Assembly (NCBI RefSeq): GCF_037975245.1
Contig: NC_092573.1
Span: forward strand, 14,530,001 to 14,594,000
DNA length: 64,000 nt
Direction of reading: 5' to 3'
Origin: Apostichopus japonicus
Taxonomy: Eukaryota; Echinodermata; Holothuroidea; Aspidochirotida; Stichopodidae
The notes beneath the pieces were generated by a model. The model did no database searches and was not told where the DNA came from. It was given only the letters and a program-made list of their open reading frames with translations. Numbering within the stretch: position 1 is the stretch's first letter; each line of letters begins with the position of its first letter. Of the stretch, positions 24,429 through 37,690 are shown piece by piece. Both the position numbers and the translations under genes were made by a program.

Positions 24429-27400
24429 GTGAGTAAATTTTCAACTTGTCTTTGATGCATTCAGTAATGGCAACACGTCTCACAGTTTATATTTACTGTA
24501 GCAGTATATGTTTTGCACTGAGTTGGTAGTACCCCAGGTTACAAATAACTGGGTATCTCCCAAAATCTACAGCTGAGAGATGGATTTTTGGTGGATATAC
24601 AACCGTCTGCATGGATACCCGTACAGATTTAATTTGGTCTAGCCTAAAGGTTAGGAAGCCAGAAGCTCATAAGAAACCCTATCCATACATGATGACTCTG
24701 GATGTAGATCGGCTAACTGTATTATAAAGCCTTCTCTGTGTGATGAGTGTGCAGAGGGGGTACATTGACAAAGCGGGGGGGGGGGGGGGAATTGTTGCAC
24801 CCATTCCTGCTCTTGGGTACCACCAGTTAGACATTAAACATCCCCCATCTGATGGGCAAAAGTATGCCTCGATCAACATAACTGATGACAACTTTCTCAA
24901 AATACTGAGGTTGGAGGGGGAGGGATGCCCGATGCACCCCATTTATCATATCTCTATCTGTGCCCAAAAATTTGGTGTATGACTTGTTTCATTGTCAAAC
25001 TTTTGAATTTTTTTGGTCTAATTTCACACAGTGCACCAGGTGTCATTTTTGAGGAGTACTTTCAGTTACTTTTATCTAAGTTCCTTTTTAGGTTGAGTAT
25101 GCCAACACAATATTATGCATATTTACTGCAATCTACAGTTTCAAAAGGCCATCGATATAATATCCAAAATATGCTAGCAAAAAGCCAAATAATGGTCAAT
25201 AATTTTTCAAACTTCAAAAGGCCTTTCCTGATGAAAATGGTATGTTGTCTTTATGTGCTGCAAACACTCCAACATGTCTGTCTGTCTTAAATAGTTTCAG
25301 AAAGGTCAGAATGCCTAGCAAAGGAACTTTAAAAAGTGCCAAAATTAGAGGCTTATAACAAGGACCTTATAACATGGTGAGAAAGTTGCAAACTTGCATG
25401 GAAAAGGTACTAATAGTGAGGAAATTTGTACAAAAATCACCATAGAAATAATGTCTAGTAATGAGAAGTACTGTACTGACATGTCGAAATATTCTTTTCT
25501 ACAAAAGTTCCTCAATTATACCATGAAAATAAGAGATGTAGGGTAGAGTTTATCAACAGAACGAAAAAAAACCCCCAAAAAACTTTGTGATGTCAACTTC
25601 TTCAATAAGTTCTCAAAAAGTTAACCTACTTTCTTGGTTAGAGAACTACTGTATACTGTACTAACGACTGATATCACCCTGTACTATGCCTCTCCAAATG
25701 TATTCTTTACTCCTTCTGTTAAAACAAACAGGTTATCTCCAAATGTATATTTATGTTACTTCTGTAATTTCTAAAATAGTAGCTACTGTACAGACCATCA
25801 CTCAACTACGATGCAGATTTACTATTACCAACTTTAAAAAAAAGGACTGACTGAAAGATTGTTTGTCATTAATTTTGAAAAGATTCTTTTATGTAAACTC
25901 ATGTATCATTTTTTTCCCCCTCTTTCTCTAGTAAACTACTTGAACATATACAAATAAATAAAGTTGAAAAAATGTTGATATGTGCCACCAGGCAGCGAGA
26001 CCCTGAAGAACATTGTCTGACTGTGGTCATAAAGAATGATACTTTCACTGTCAATGGTGTCTACATTTTCATAAAATATATTGATCATAGATTAAAGGTT
26101 AACGATGGATCTTAATGTTAAGAGGTCTTCCTCACTCACATTGTACCCAAGAATGACAAATTATCTTCACTTGGGTGCTATCATCCCGTTACACCAGTTA
26201 ATAGACTATGTTTTATAGTAGTATTTAGACTCCTGTTATCGTGCAAATGATTCATGGCTATAGAGATGGTTACAGTACTTTCGATAAATCTACCTTTGTT
26301 GTGTGCTGAAGCTGCTCAATACCCGGGCTGCAGTGACCTACTTTCTTCATCATTATTTAAGACCCACAGTCGTACAATACCCTCACAATGAACAGCAGAT
26401 AAACATATATACTGAAAAGGGACTAGTTTTTTGTTAACTACCAGTGCTTGGTTCTAGGTCACATGTCAAATTTACTTCCCTGTGATTGGCCTACATTTGT
26501 TGAAACTAGGCGCAACTATCTTGTAGTCATGAACTGCCGCAAACTGCTGAACTGTGGTCGACTGCCCGGCCGGAACAGACTACTGTACATGTTGAGTTTC
26601 CACATCCAAAGCCCATGTGACTTAAACTTGCTAAAAAAAAGTTCATTTTCCCCCCCTCACCCCCACATGGTGAATATAAGTGGCTGACTCCAGGGCAGCA
26701 CCCCCTTTTCTAACATATAATATACGCTCCCGTATGTCTACTACCTCTACTAAATTTAGCATATATCTGTTCTTTGAAGAACATATGTTTTGTTTTTTTG
26801 TCTTCTTCTTTCCCGAAGATTATTGATTTAAGACAATTGGGAAGACGTAAAACAATGAAAAGGAACATGTTTTTGGTTTTTTCAATGTTTTCATGTTTAT
26901 AAAGTATCTCAAAGCTAGGGACACCCAGAGGGATATAACCATAGGGACAGATGGAGGATGGCACAACTAATTAAAAACAGCCAAGCTATAATTAAAAGGG
27001 GTGTTGGATGTTTGGGAATTTAATCAAACGAGGGTTAGGGTTGAGATCAAGCGTGATGCTCAGATCTGCTTCAGTTTATATATTGCTGGTGGTCTTCTTT
27101 CATGGACTCATCTTATATTGAGAGAACGTTTGCATATAAATTATTTAAGGGAAAAACAAGCTAGGGGGCAAATGAAAGAAGAAGGCTAGGCTAAAGAATG
27201 GTTTGCTTAACTAGGGTAAGGTTCAGAACTTCAGAATATGAATCAAAGCTGTAGTGTGTCGCAATAATACAATTGTCTCTTCAAGTTTTCATCCCTGTTT
27301 TAATTGTATAAACAGCCAACAGATGTGTTTATGTTAACAAATACAATGAAACCTCTTCGTTATCTTGGCAACATTTGTATATTTCTATATGTGAAGGTGA

Positions 27401-29198
27401 AAACTGCTTGATTCAGTTTGTCATTTTCATCAAAAGAAAAACAAATTGAAAAAAAAAAAAACATAAACAAGGGCAGAAAAACAATGAAATATAAACTACG
27501 AATTATGGTAAGGTAAAAGTTTGTTTAAATTCAATGTAAAGGCCATTCATTTTATTTTGTGCACTTTCCTTAAAAGTCATGCAAACACTTAAATTTTCCA
27601 TATTAAAGCATCAAAATTTTATAAACTATTGTGTTTGATTATATCAATGTTAAAAACGATCCATGCAAAAACAGTGAAAAATTGAAAGATACTGATATAC
27701 ATCGATAATTTACAAATTGGTATGTTGTTACCGTGGTTTCGGGCGGCAAATTAATGTTAAATTGAAATGTCCGATTTTTTCTTCCGTATCTTACCATATA
27801 GTCTGTATAGTGTGAAAATGAAGGACAAACTTCTGCGGCATAACTTGATTGATGTGAAAAAACAACATCGGTAAATTTTGGCACCTAAAGTATTTAAGGA
27901 AATTAGGGGCACTTTTCACAAAAACAAACTGAGCATGAGGAAATTACTTTGCCTTTCAATGGATAGTTTTAAATTCACTGGTGCGGAATTAAACTGATCA
28001 AAGTCTCTTTTGTTACAGTATCTTTTTCAAAAATCGCGACAAATCAATGAAAGTATTTAGTTTACACAAAATGGTACCTTTTTTGAAGGTTTTAGGAGTA
28101 AATACCTACAAAGACAGAGGGAGACATCGTTCGTAAAATAAGGCTGTCTGGGAGAATTAACTACAATTGGCAATGAATTGGTAGGAAAATACGCTCATTA
28201 TAGGTTGCACTATACCTAAGATTGAACTTGAGGCAAACAAGGCTCATGTCATAGGTGTCCAACTACAAAAACAAAATGGTTTTCTTCAAAAGTCAGGTTC
28301 TGTTTTTATGAATGTTTGATGCAACAAATTCAGAGGGGTGTGGGTAAACTCTGGCTTTTTTCGTACTTTATATGTTTAACAAGCCTTGCCCTGACAAAGG
28401 AACTGAACGCAATCCAAGGTTGAAACAATGTAGTGAAAGTAAAGATAATGTATGTAAACAACTTTTCATGTATCTATAACATCACACCAATTGGAATCAA
28501 GCTATTTATTGCTCAAAAAAAAAAACACAACTTTAATCAGCAATATCTGTAACATATATTGTAGAAACTGGATGCATGTTTGACCATGATATACTTAGGA
28601 CTTAAGTTTATCCTTTCACAAGCAAAAAGCAAATTTTACAACTTAACTTTTCCTTTAATGTAAGGTGCTACGCACCTCTTGACTTTTTGTGTGGTGCAAA
28701 AATGGTGTTGTGTCATAAGGTGTGGTGTGATGTTGCTCATGTAATGAAGTGTATTGTCACATGGTGTAGTGTGGTATGGTATGGCCTCATACAGTGTTTT
28801 GTGTGGCATCATGTAATATGCTATCATGTGATATCAAATGATGTAGTGTCATATGGTGTGGTGTGGTGTTGCAGATGTAATGCAGGGTCACACGGTGTAG
28901 TGTGATATGGTATGGCCTCATACAATGTACGCTATCACTACAGTATGATATCAAATGGTGTAGTTTCATATGGTATGTTATCATATAGTGTTATATGGTA
29001 CCGCATCTTGTAGTGTGCTAACATATAGTACAGTGTTACATTGTGTAATGTGATATGGTATTGTGTTACATGGTGCAGCATGGTGTAGAGTAGTATACTT
29101 TGAGTGTGTAATGATTTACAACAACTGTCATCATCAAAATGTATTATTCTTTATTCCAATTTTGCTTTGTCATTTTTCTCTTCCAATCATTCCCACAG
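24429..29198 (+). other. intron (about 4.8 kb) of the cysteine-rich gene
   Basis: The inferred intron starts GTGAGT and ends in a pyrimidine-rich tract and CCCACAG. Apart from a G-run near 24777 and the TGTGGTGT-type repeat at 28690-29095, it contains nothing I can identify. Open frames near 24.9-25.3 and 26.4-26.7 kb have no recognisable content. Confidence 0.45.
28690..29095. repeat. degenerate TGTGGTGT-type repeat with longer period
   Basis: The tract is built from GTGTGGTGT, CATATGGT and GTAGTGTG-like words. A longer unit containing GGTATGGCCTCATACARTGT recurs about 130 bp apart, near 28775 and 28910. Open frames on both strands here are compositional. Confidence 0.85.
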
Positions 29199-29249
29199 TT
29201 GCTGAGCATTGACTTCAAGTTCCAGTGTATTGTGCCACAATGTCCTTAA
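29199..29249 (+). CDS. cysteine-rich gene, probable terminal exon
   Basis: After a strong pyrimidine tract and CCCACAG the phase-0 frame reads LLSIDFKFQCIVPQCP and stops at TAA. This matches the complete codon that ends the exon at 24428. The two cysteines (C-x5-C) continue the cysteine-rich character of the upstream exons. The assignment rests on phase, splice-site quality and composition; there is no homology support. Copy 4 of the array (29658-29708) could serve as an alternative last exon. Confidence 0.5.
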   Translation: MLSIDFKFQCIVPQCP

Positions 29250-29657
29250 CAAAAGAAGCTGTACGCGCTGACCTAAAGAAGCTGCCACATCTTAAAGAGA
29301 CTTTGCAGTAAAGCAGGAAAGGCAAGAGAAAGAGAAAAGCATTTCCCACAGTTGCAAAGCATTGACTTCAAGTTCCATCTATTGTGTCACAATGTCCTTA
29401 AAAGAAAGAAGCTGTTTGCGCTGGCCTAAAGAAGCTGCCACATGTATCTAAGAGCCTTTGCATTGAAGCAGGAAAGGCAATAGACTGAGAAAAGCATTTC
29501 CCACAGTTGCAAAGCATTGACTGCAAGTTGCATCTATTGTGTCACAATGTCCTTAAAAGAAAGAAGCTGTATGTGCTGACCTAAAGAAGCTGCCACATCT
29601 AAGAGCCTTTGCAGTGAAGCAGGAAAGGCAAGAGAATAAGAAAAGCATTTCGCAGAG

Positions 29658-29708
29658 TTGCAAAGCATTGACTGCAAGTTCCAGTGTATTGTGCCACAAT
29701 GTCCTTAG
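29658..29708 (+). other. intact fourth copy of the terminal exon
   Basis: This copy reads LQSIDCKFQCIVPQCP and stops at TAG. It keeps the frame and the final nine residues of copy 1, and adds a cysteine in place of Phe. It is preceded by CGCAGAG, a weaker acceptor context than copy 1. It may be an alternative last exon or a relic. Confidence 0.35.
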
Positions 29709-29817
29709 TTAAATACATTATCCTCAAACCTGTGATTTGCAAATTTAGAAGCAAAATTAAGCTTAAAAGAATGTAAAGTAATATTCCAAAACAGGATTAG
29801 AGAATGTTGACTATATA

Positions 29818-29823
29818 AATAAA
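29818..29823 (+). promoter_or_regulatory. candidate polyadenylation signal
   Basis: AATAAA lies about 570 bases past the stop of copy 1 and 110 bases past the stop of copy 4 of the terminal exon array. The motif is common by chance in AT-rich DNA. Confidence 0.3.
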
Positions 29824-30938
29824 GCTATAGATCCTTGTAATAATTCATTCAAAAACATTCTTTTCGACATGATATTAAAATTTGCTGTTAAGTGGTTAAA
29901 ATGCCCATAAAGGTATGTCATTCTAGTCACAGATTCTCATTAGATACTAATATGCAATTCCCTCTCGTAATTTCCATCTTAGCTGCTAAAAACTGAAAAT
30001 AATAACAAAATTCATAAAAATTTAGCTATTAAAGCTTATCAGATGTCTTGAAAAATAGATTTTAATTCAAGTGAAATGAAACCTTGACTATTGTAAATTG
30101 TTATTTGTCTCATTTCATTTCATGTTTTGTTTAAAATTCTTTTTAGTCTTTCTCTTAACAATTTAATTTTCTGAAATCTTTTGGAAGATTTATTAATTTC
30201 AAAGAAAGTAAAATTTCATGTTAACTACATATAAGCTATAATTCACTTTCACAAAAAAAAACTTATTAAACTACATACAGTTGAAAAACATTATTTTGTG
30301 TAAAATTAATGACTTTAATTTGTGAATATGAAAAAGAATACAGCCTGATGTGGAAAACTTTATTACTTAAATTTCATAAAACTATCTGGATAAGACTTTT
30401 ACTGTAGACGATTTGTACAAACACACATGGTGTTACTACTGTATACTGCATGTGATTGTTACCATGCTACACATTAATTTTGATGAGTATACCAATTATT
30501 TGAATAGTTGAATGTCAACTCTATGAAAAATGCTATCCGCCCATGTATGTACACTTTACAAGGGATTAGAACATGCATGTATGAAGTGAAACCTCTGCAA
30601 GTCGCTTAATACTTATGATAGTATGCAATTACATATGGTTCGATAAACTTTATGAATATGCATAGAGTGGAGAGAAAGAACAATTTTATAATATCCTTTT
30701 CATTTTTTTCTCCAACACGAATGATTAGTATGTTAAATTTTTGGCTTCCTTTACTTATATATTCTAGAGAATAATTCCAATCGGACTGTACTAAATGTTG
30801 GAAGTTCATTATTCTTCCATTTGGTTTGCAAATTAATCTGCCAGACATTCTCCCCAAACACTTAAAACAAACATTTTATCCTCTTGTTTTTGCCAAAAAT
30901 TTGTTAACATCAACTCAAACGAGACAGACATTTTTTGT

Positions 30939-30957
30939 GGGGGGGGGGGGGGGGGGG
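30939..30957. repeat. 19-base G homopolymer
   Basis: An uninterrupted run of 19 G, followed by AGG. Confidence 0.95.
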
Positions 30958-31473
30958 AGGTGCGAAGAGGAAAACATTCAATAATGAAGATCAGCCGCCT
31001 AATTTATTTTCATATTTTTTTCTTCTTTTATATCAGTAAAACCAATATTATCATTTCGATCAAGAAGTATGATAGAAGGAGACTTTAATATTGATCATCC
31101 TGATACTACTGTACTGATCTAGTAAAGACAAAGGAGTCGGTGTATGGGCATGCCACTGGGAGCCCCCTATGACCAATCACGATGCCTGATGAGATTACTG
31201 GTTCAACTTGACTAGGCATCCCTTGGATATCGCTGATTGCCTTCTGTGATTCGCTAATAACTTATTATATTATTTGATTGCAGTGATATAATATAGATCT
31301 CCTAGGTGTGTCCATACTGTGCCATCTATTCAGGTGAGCTCCGATTCGGTTTTATGAAAACAAGAAGAGTGTTCCTTCATTAGAGTCTTGTGGCTTTTCC
31401 TGGACACCAGACTGAGTTGTCAAACATTTCCAACATATTTCTCCCATTACCAAAGATACCTTTGACAATTATA

Positions 31474-31612
31474 ATGTCTCCTGTGTACCTGTGAACTATT
31501 GTACTTATAATATTTATAATTTCTCCTATGTACCTGTGAAGTATTGTACTTATAATATTTAAATTTCTCAGTTGTGTACCTGTGAAGTATTGTACTTATA
31601 ATATATTTCAAT
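31474..31612. repeat. 45-46 bp tandem repeat, 3 copies
   Basis: Units contain GTGTACCTGTGAAGTATTGT followed by ACTTATAATATTT, with TACC at 31486, 31531 and 31577. Confidence 0.9.
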
Positions 31613-33628
31613 GCAGCTCCAGTAAGGGTTTGTTTAACTGATTGGGGGACCTTATATATATTATACCGGCTGACAGTGGCCCAATATTCCACAAATGGTC
31701 AAAGTCTGTTCAAGCCATTGCAAGGTGCTCTTTACCGGGGTGCACCTTGTTGGGGATGAGCCTGTCATATACAGAGAGGTTCCAGTCGCAAGTTCACATT
31801 TAGGTATGCATCATGGCTAAGAAAATATAGCAGGTTAAACCCACAGATCTGAATTATGATCATATCATATTTGTCTGTTTAAATATATAGCAACACAGAA
31901 TAGTTACACATCTCATGATTTAAATGAATGCTTCAATGTTATGGTGGTCATCTTCAGAAATATGCACTACGGTAAGATAAAATTAAGATACCAACAAGCA
32001 TCCAGTGACAAAAAAGGGTGATCAAAGTTTGAAACAGACCCTGTCACTGACCTGCATGATGTGTATCCTAGGATTATAGTCACATCCAATCAATTTGTTT
32101 CCGTAAATTTATCAGCTTTCAGCGTAGTGTGTAGTGTATGATGAGAAAGGGTTTATGCAACAATAAAATAAAACCAAGAAAGAAATAACTTAATTTTTAG
32201 TACAGTTTTCTCTGTCTATTTCTGTTGTACAGTCTTATCTTACTTTAAATTATTGCAAGCAAAGTTTGAATGTATAAAGAAGGCCACGTGTGATTTCAGA
32301 AAATTAAAACTGCGCGTGAGCTACGTTGGGACATCTGGTTGTTCAGAATTACGAGAACAAAAAAACAAGGGTACGATTGTAGAGTATGGTTCTCAAAAGA
32401 ACTATTGCGAAGCTACTGTCAGTATTGCAATCATTCCATTAAACAAAAACTTGATGGATATTGTAAACTAGGCGCAGTAAACTGGGGCAATTATTTCTCT
32501 ACACCTCCATGTTTTGGAAGCTTCAGACTCATTTATAACATTCACATTGTGCACTTCAATGCAAAGTGTACTTGTGAAATAATTGCTCTTCACTTATTTT
32601 ACCACCACTCTCCTTCCCCTTCCCCCCTCTCCCTCACTACCCTCCCAAGGCAAAACTCTGGTGTTAACATATGAGAAGCATATATTTTCTTTATCAATAT
32701 ATCTTCCCTTTCTAAATGCAATTTACTATTGTTCTTAAATTCAAATCTTTAGTCATGTAATGCAGTATTTATTTGCATATATGCAAATATGTTTAATTTA
32801 CACACGATGCACAACCCTCCCAGCAGTGCACACATATATGCAAAACCCAAACTGTGTCTAATCTTGATAACCAATTTAATACTTTATGAGATTGTTAGAT
32901 GATATTATAACACTTTCTGACTGATGCTGTAGTACCTACCAGAATTCCCCTCGATCTCCCCTCTTCGTTGGGCCTCCCCGTTGGGCCTCTTCCCACCCAG
33001 TGAGAACCCCACAATATTTTCTGATAACCAGTTTTTCCTCTGTGGCCTCCAGTTGGTCCATTTTACATCTAAACTCTACATTATCTAAAGATAGAAATGG
33101 TGAATACCTTCACATTTGATACACTCATCCAGGGGTCCCCCATAAAATGAAAGAATTTTTCCATGACCAAGGAGTTCCTTTTATCAATACTAGTAATTAT
33201 TAAGTCCAATGGAAGTGACTGTTATGTACCTTAGAACGTTTTAGTACAGGTTTAACCCAGCCACAATACCTTGAACTACGATGCATCCCCCCACCGCCAA
33301 TAAAGGTGGCATCTGACTGAATTATATTGTCTAACAGATTACAGAAAGGTGCATGCCTCCATGCGCAGGTTACGGAAATATGTCACTCTACAGGAATGAA
33401 TGAGGCTTAACTTACAGGCTGGTTTAACTTGGTTACAATGGTTACAATTTATTGGTTTTGTTAGAAAGTTCTTTAATAAAAATATACTGTATATAGAGAC
33501 CACCAGAGCAGCTTCAGACATGAATAGGTGCTGCGAAATAAACAAAGATGCTAAACTGTTATTGAAATTTCTACAGATTGTAAACCTATCCAATAATCAG
33601 AGCTTTACTGTTAGATAGCATTAAAAAT

Positions 33629-33672
33629 GAATAAATGAATCAAATGAATCAAATGAATCAAATGAATCAAAT
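33629..33672. repeat. (AAATGAATC)n short tandem repeat
   Basis: About five copies of a 9-bp unit. Such units often form the tail of a retroposon, but no body could be recognised beside it. Confidence 0.9.
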
Positions 33673-36600
33673 AATAAAAGTATTGTCAGAAATTCCAGAC
33701 CAAAGATTAAAAGGGATGTTTTAAAGTTAGCAAAACATGTAGTCTTGGTAAAAAAAGGGGGAGGGCAGAATGTTCTTTGGGTGGACAAGGACCAAATGAA
33801 AAAAACAAAGCAAAAGATACTCTCCAAATGGGTCCAGCATATAGTTAATATTATTATCCAATTTCAAGCTTACCCTTTTCACTCGAAAACAATTTAAAAT
33901 CTTCAACCTCCAAATTTTATGTACAGATGAAAAGAAAAAGTAAAATATTTTATTACAATTTTGCAGACTAGGAGCCTGATCTATTCCTATGCAAGCTATT
34001 TTGTAAAATCATTATTTTTTCCAATATTGTGCAGTATTAACTGCTGCAAGGCAAAATGTATTCAATATGTCTCACAGATAGATCATGTTTATTTTCAAAG
34101 TTTCTTAGGGGTCAAAGTTCAAACCATTAAAATGATATATCTGACACACAATATACAACTGGGAGAACTTCAATTTTCTTGCAATTAGAATCACTACTTC
34201 CGCCCCACCTTTTAAAAGAACGACACATTTTTTCAATGGTTATTGTATTCTAAGATCAGACTATTAAAAAGTTGTTAAATTCACAGTTTGATACCAAACA
34301 ATGGAACAGTTTTACAGCACAAACAGTGGCTTCCTTCGAAGCTGCTGTATGAAAACATTTGATATAATTTACCCTCATTTTTTTTGTCTCCAACAACCGA
34401 AGGCTATTCACAAAAGGACTGATGCCACCCTACAAACATAATCTGCTTGGACAGTGGGCGCTAAACCATGCACGGACGACGGGCGTCGAAGAGCGTGACT
34501 GTTTTCACAAGACATTCCTGAAATATCCAACACTGTTGGAAACTGTCAACATCGTCGGCTGTATCATTACCAATATTTACCCCTCCAAAAATATCAAAAA
34601 CCACTCAACACTCATCAAAAGAACACCTTTTGCATACCGTCTTGTGTAATACAATGAACAAAAACCTTCAGGGAGAAATTATATACTTAAAGATAATTGG
34701 TGCAAAATGTGGGTCTTTGTCGCTGTGTGTGTGTCATATAGGACCAAAAAAATGAATAGGTACAAAGTACAGACCGATTGACTACAATGTAAGTCATAAA
34801 ATGGTTTTATCGCTTGCATGAAATCAATGGCATCTTTTTTCTTTGATTTGTTAAATTTAAAAGGACGTTTTTAGGAGCTTTCAGAGTTTGATAACAAAAT
34901 TTCCCTAATTATGAATATTTCTTAAAATAAGGTTGTTGTAATTACCCAGAATAATACATCCTTCTAACTTTTCCACCGAAAATAATTGTGTGAGTAATTA
35001 ATGGATTTGATTCTATCCTCAACATTTAGTAAAGAGCAGATTTTAAAATTTCTGACCATTGCTTCACTTCATGAAGTGAAACTTGACTAAAACAAACTAA
35101 ATGAATTTAGTACATTGTTATGGGTTTTTATTATCGACTAGCATTGAAATATTTATCAATTTCAACTCAAAAATATTATGACAAAAATAAGAAGAAAGAA
35201 CATGGTGTAGTTAAAAGTTGACTACAAATTTAGATGATAACCTAAAAATTAATTCAAACATTCAAACCCATCTTAAGGTAATTATAAATGACATTGCTCA
35301 CAAAAATGATTTAAAAGTAATGATTAAAATGTTTTATTAACATATTTGCTTTTAATGTCGACAAACAGAAACGAGGAAAATCTATGAAAACCATAAATAA
35401 AGTATTGAAAATGAAAGCAAATCAAAATCAAATACATTTAAAGAAATCATAAATTCAGAGAAGTAATTTAACCATTTGACACTTTTCTTCAAATTTAATG
35501 TGATATCTCAAATGAACCATTATATTAAAGACAGTCAGCTGCCTGTGTACTGCCACCATATCAATGACAGTGAAAGGGGGGTGTAGGCGGTTTTACACTA
35601 TCTAACGCAACATAGTCGCCAAGAACCTGAAGTATTTTTAAGGGAGGGCCCGAGGAACATGAACTTATAGCATGCTCCTCATGGTGAAACATAATTGCAC
35701 CTATTAGGTGAATTGAGTGTACTGTTAATAGTAGGAGAGACTAGCGTAGGTTCTTATGACCAACTAAAACACTATACATTTCAGAATGAAACAAACACTA
35801 CGATACTGTGCAGTAGTAGTATTGCTTAAAGAGTGTTGGAAACATACATGTCAGCTGAGAGTATTTTATAGCCACCTTGTGGTCACAATAGAAAAGGGAG
35901 TTCTCAATGAACTGAAACCATGGCCGGAGAGAAATATTAGTCGGAGCAAAGGGCCAGATAGACACCAAACTCTCACTATTTACCTACATCGAGTGATGGG
36001 CAAGGGCAAGGAAGGCCTAAGCCCATTAGGCCCAACATTACCATGTGCAAGATTGAGGGCTGATACTCCCTTCACTGGATGAACAGACGCCGTTCATAGG
36101 TCAGATTTTTGGGCTGCCTATTTGAGATCCCCTGCTGAGTAACATAATCCCTTTATATGATATTATTGACAAGTGTGTTATGGAAGAGTGTCAAATAGAG
36201 GAGAGGGGAGAGGGGTTGGGGAGTATCATATAGTAAACTCTTTCTGGACTCAGCAAAAGGACCTATAGAAGATCAATGGGAAATTCTGTCATACTAGGGG
36301 CAGCTCCCCGGTCAGGCAAGGGAAAGTCCCCGGTCAGGATGGACAAATGCAATAGCAAAGTAGAGGAAGATAAGATAGCTGGAACAATTTGGATTCTTCT
36401 GTTTGGCATTCCCAGTCACTTCTAATATATACATCCATTCGGTGTAGGCCGGATTATTTATTGCATACATTTATAAAGTCAGGTTACAGAATACACATTA
36501 AGTAAGAGTAATAGTGGGTTCCCTAATTCACAACAGGGAAACTGATATAATAGGCAGACTATTTTCTGGTCAAGGAGAGACAATTTCTAAACTGCCTTCA

Positions 36601-37599
36601 TTGTTTAAAAAAGAAAGCTAGAACTCAAAAATGTTGGAATTAGCTCACAAAAAACAGTTCCATCCATAATTCCACCCTAGCATTCTGCTAGATTCTATAC
36701 ACACTCTGAAATATAATTAGCAAACAATTTGTTCATACTTCTTATGTATGTCCTGAAATATTGCCCTTTGTATCGACTATCTGCAACCCAGTAGATCTAT
36801 TTATAGCTCTCTACAAGAATGTGAAGGATACATGATTTTGAGCTTGCGTGTCTGTGATAGCTGTACGTCCATTCCTCGTGAGGAGATCTGAGGCAAATAA
36901 TTAACGAAATGTGTGAAATATAATATCAAAGAAAAAGGGGTCCTGATAAAACCGCAAAGGATATATACAAACATCAATCTGAAAACATGTTATTAATTCG
37001 ATGACAGTTTATTGTTCCCCTCCTCGGCATGAAGCTGACATATACGAGCCACTGAACAGTTTCAAAGGCTGAGCGTAAACCTGGGTAATAGGGCCATTAA
37101 AAAGTTACCGTGTTTGCTATAAAGTCAAAATTACAATGCATTCTGAATGACCCTGCCATTGCAGGGGGGTACTTACGCTCCGTAAGTGTGAAATTATTCC
37201 TACGGAATGATACATTCGAGGAATTTGGCATGCATTCAAATTCCGTTGCGGTATTCTGGTAGATTACATAGATGAACTTTCTTGGCTCTGGTAGGTCTGC
37301 AGAGAAGGGGAGTGGGTTAATAAAGCTAAGACATTTCTTCATTTTTGTGTTGAACAAGGGGGGGGGGGGGAGGGTTATGAGGAGGATTTGGAGGGAGGAA
37401 GGGAGGGAGGTGAGATAGATGAACTGTGTCAACTTTTAGCTAATAGTAATATACTGTAGATATATATGCATGATATTCTCAAAGAAAACTTATTTTCAAA
37501 GATTTTTGCACACTTTCCTATGCTTCTACTAAATGAATTTCCAGATCAGGGGTGGATACAGGCATGACAGCAGGCATGGATCTGAGGGGAGGGGTAGGG

Positions 37600-37690
37600 G
37601 TGTGGATTCATTAATTCATTTCTTTATTCCAGTATAAATTTACAAATAGGATAAAAATATAACAATATACAGAACATCAAAATACAGGTT
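37600..37690 (-). mobile_element. possible retroposon 3' tail
   Basis: The sequence resembles an inverted LINE or SINE 3' end: read on the minus strand it runs through TACTGGAATAAAGAAATGAA into a short AATGAAT-type tail. The body is not recognisable. Confidence 0.3.

Larger units (their letters stand above)
29192..29710 (+). repeat. four-copy tandem array of a terminal exon
   Basis: Units of 151-155 bp start at the acceptor-like CCCACAG. Exon-like starts fall at 29199, 29352, 29507 and 29658, each beginning TTGCWRAGCATTGACT or close to it (the first copy has TTGCTGAGC). The fourth copy is truncated soon after its stop codon. Copies 1 and 4 both encode FKFQCIVPQCP or CKFQCIVPQCP followed by a stop. 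Copies 2 and 3 share a small deletion that shifts the frame and loses this ending. Copies 2-4 lack the long pyrimidine tract present upstream of copy 1. Confidence 0.9.

Noticed and set aside
34422-34649. 75-codon plus-strand frame with fairly protein-like composition
   Set aside because: I could not match it to any family or join it in phase to a neighbouring exon. It was kept only as a note.
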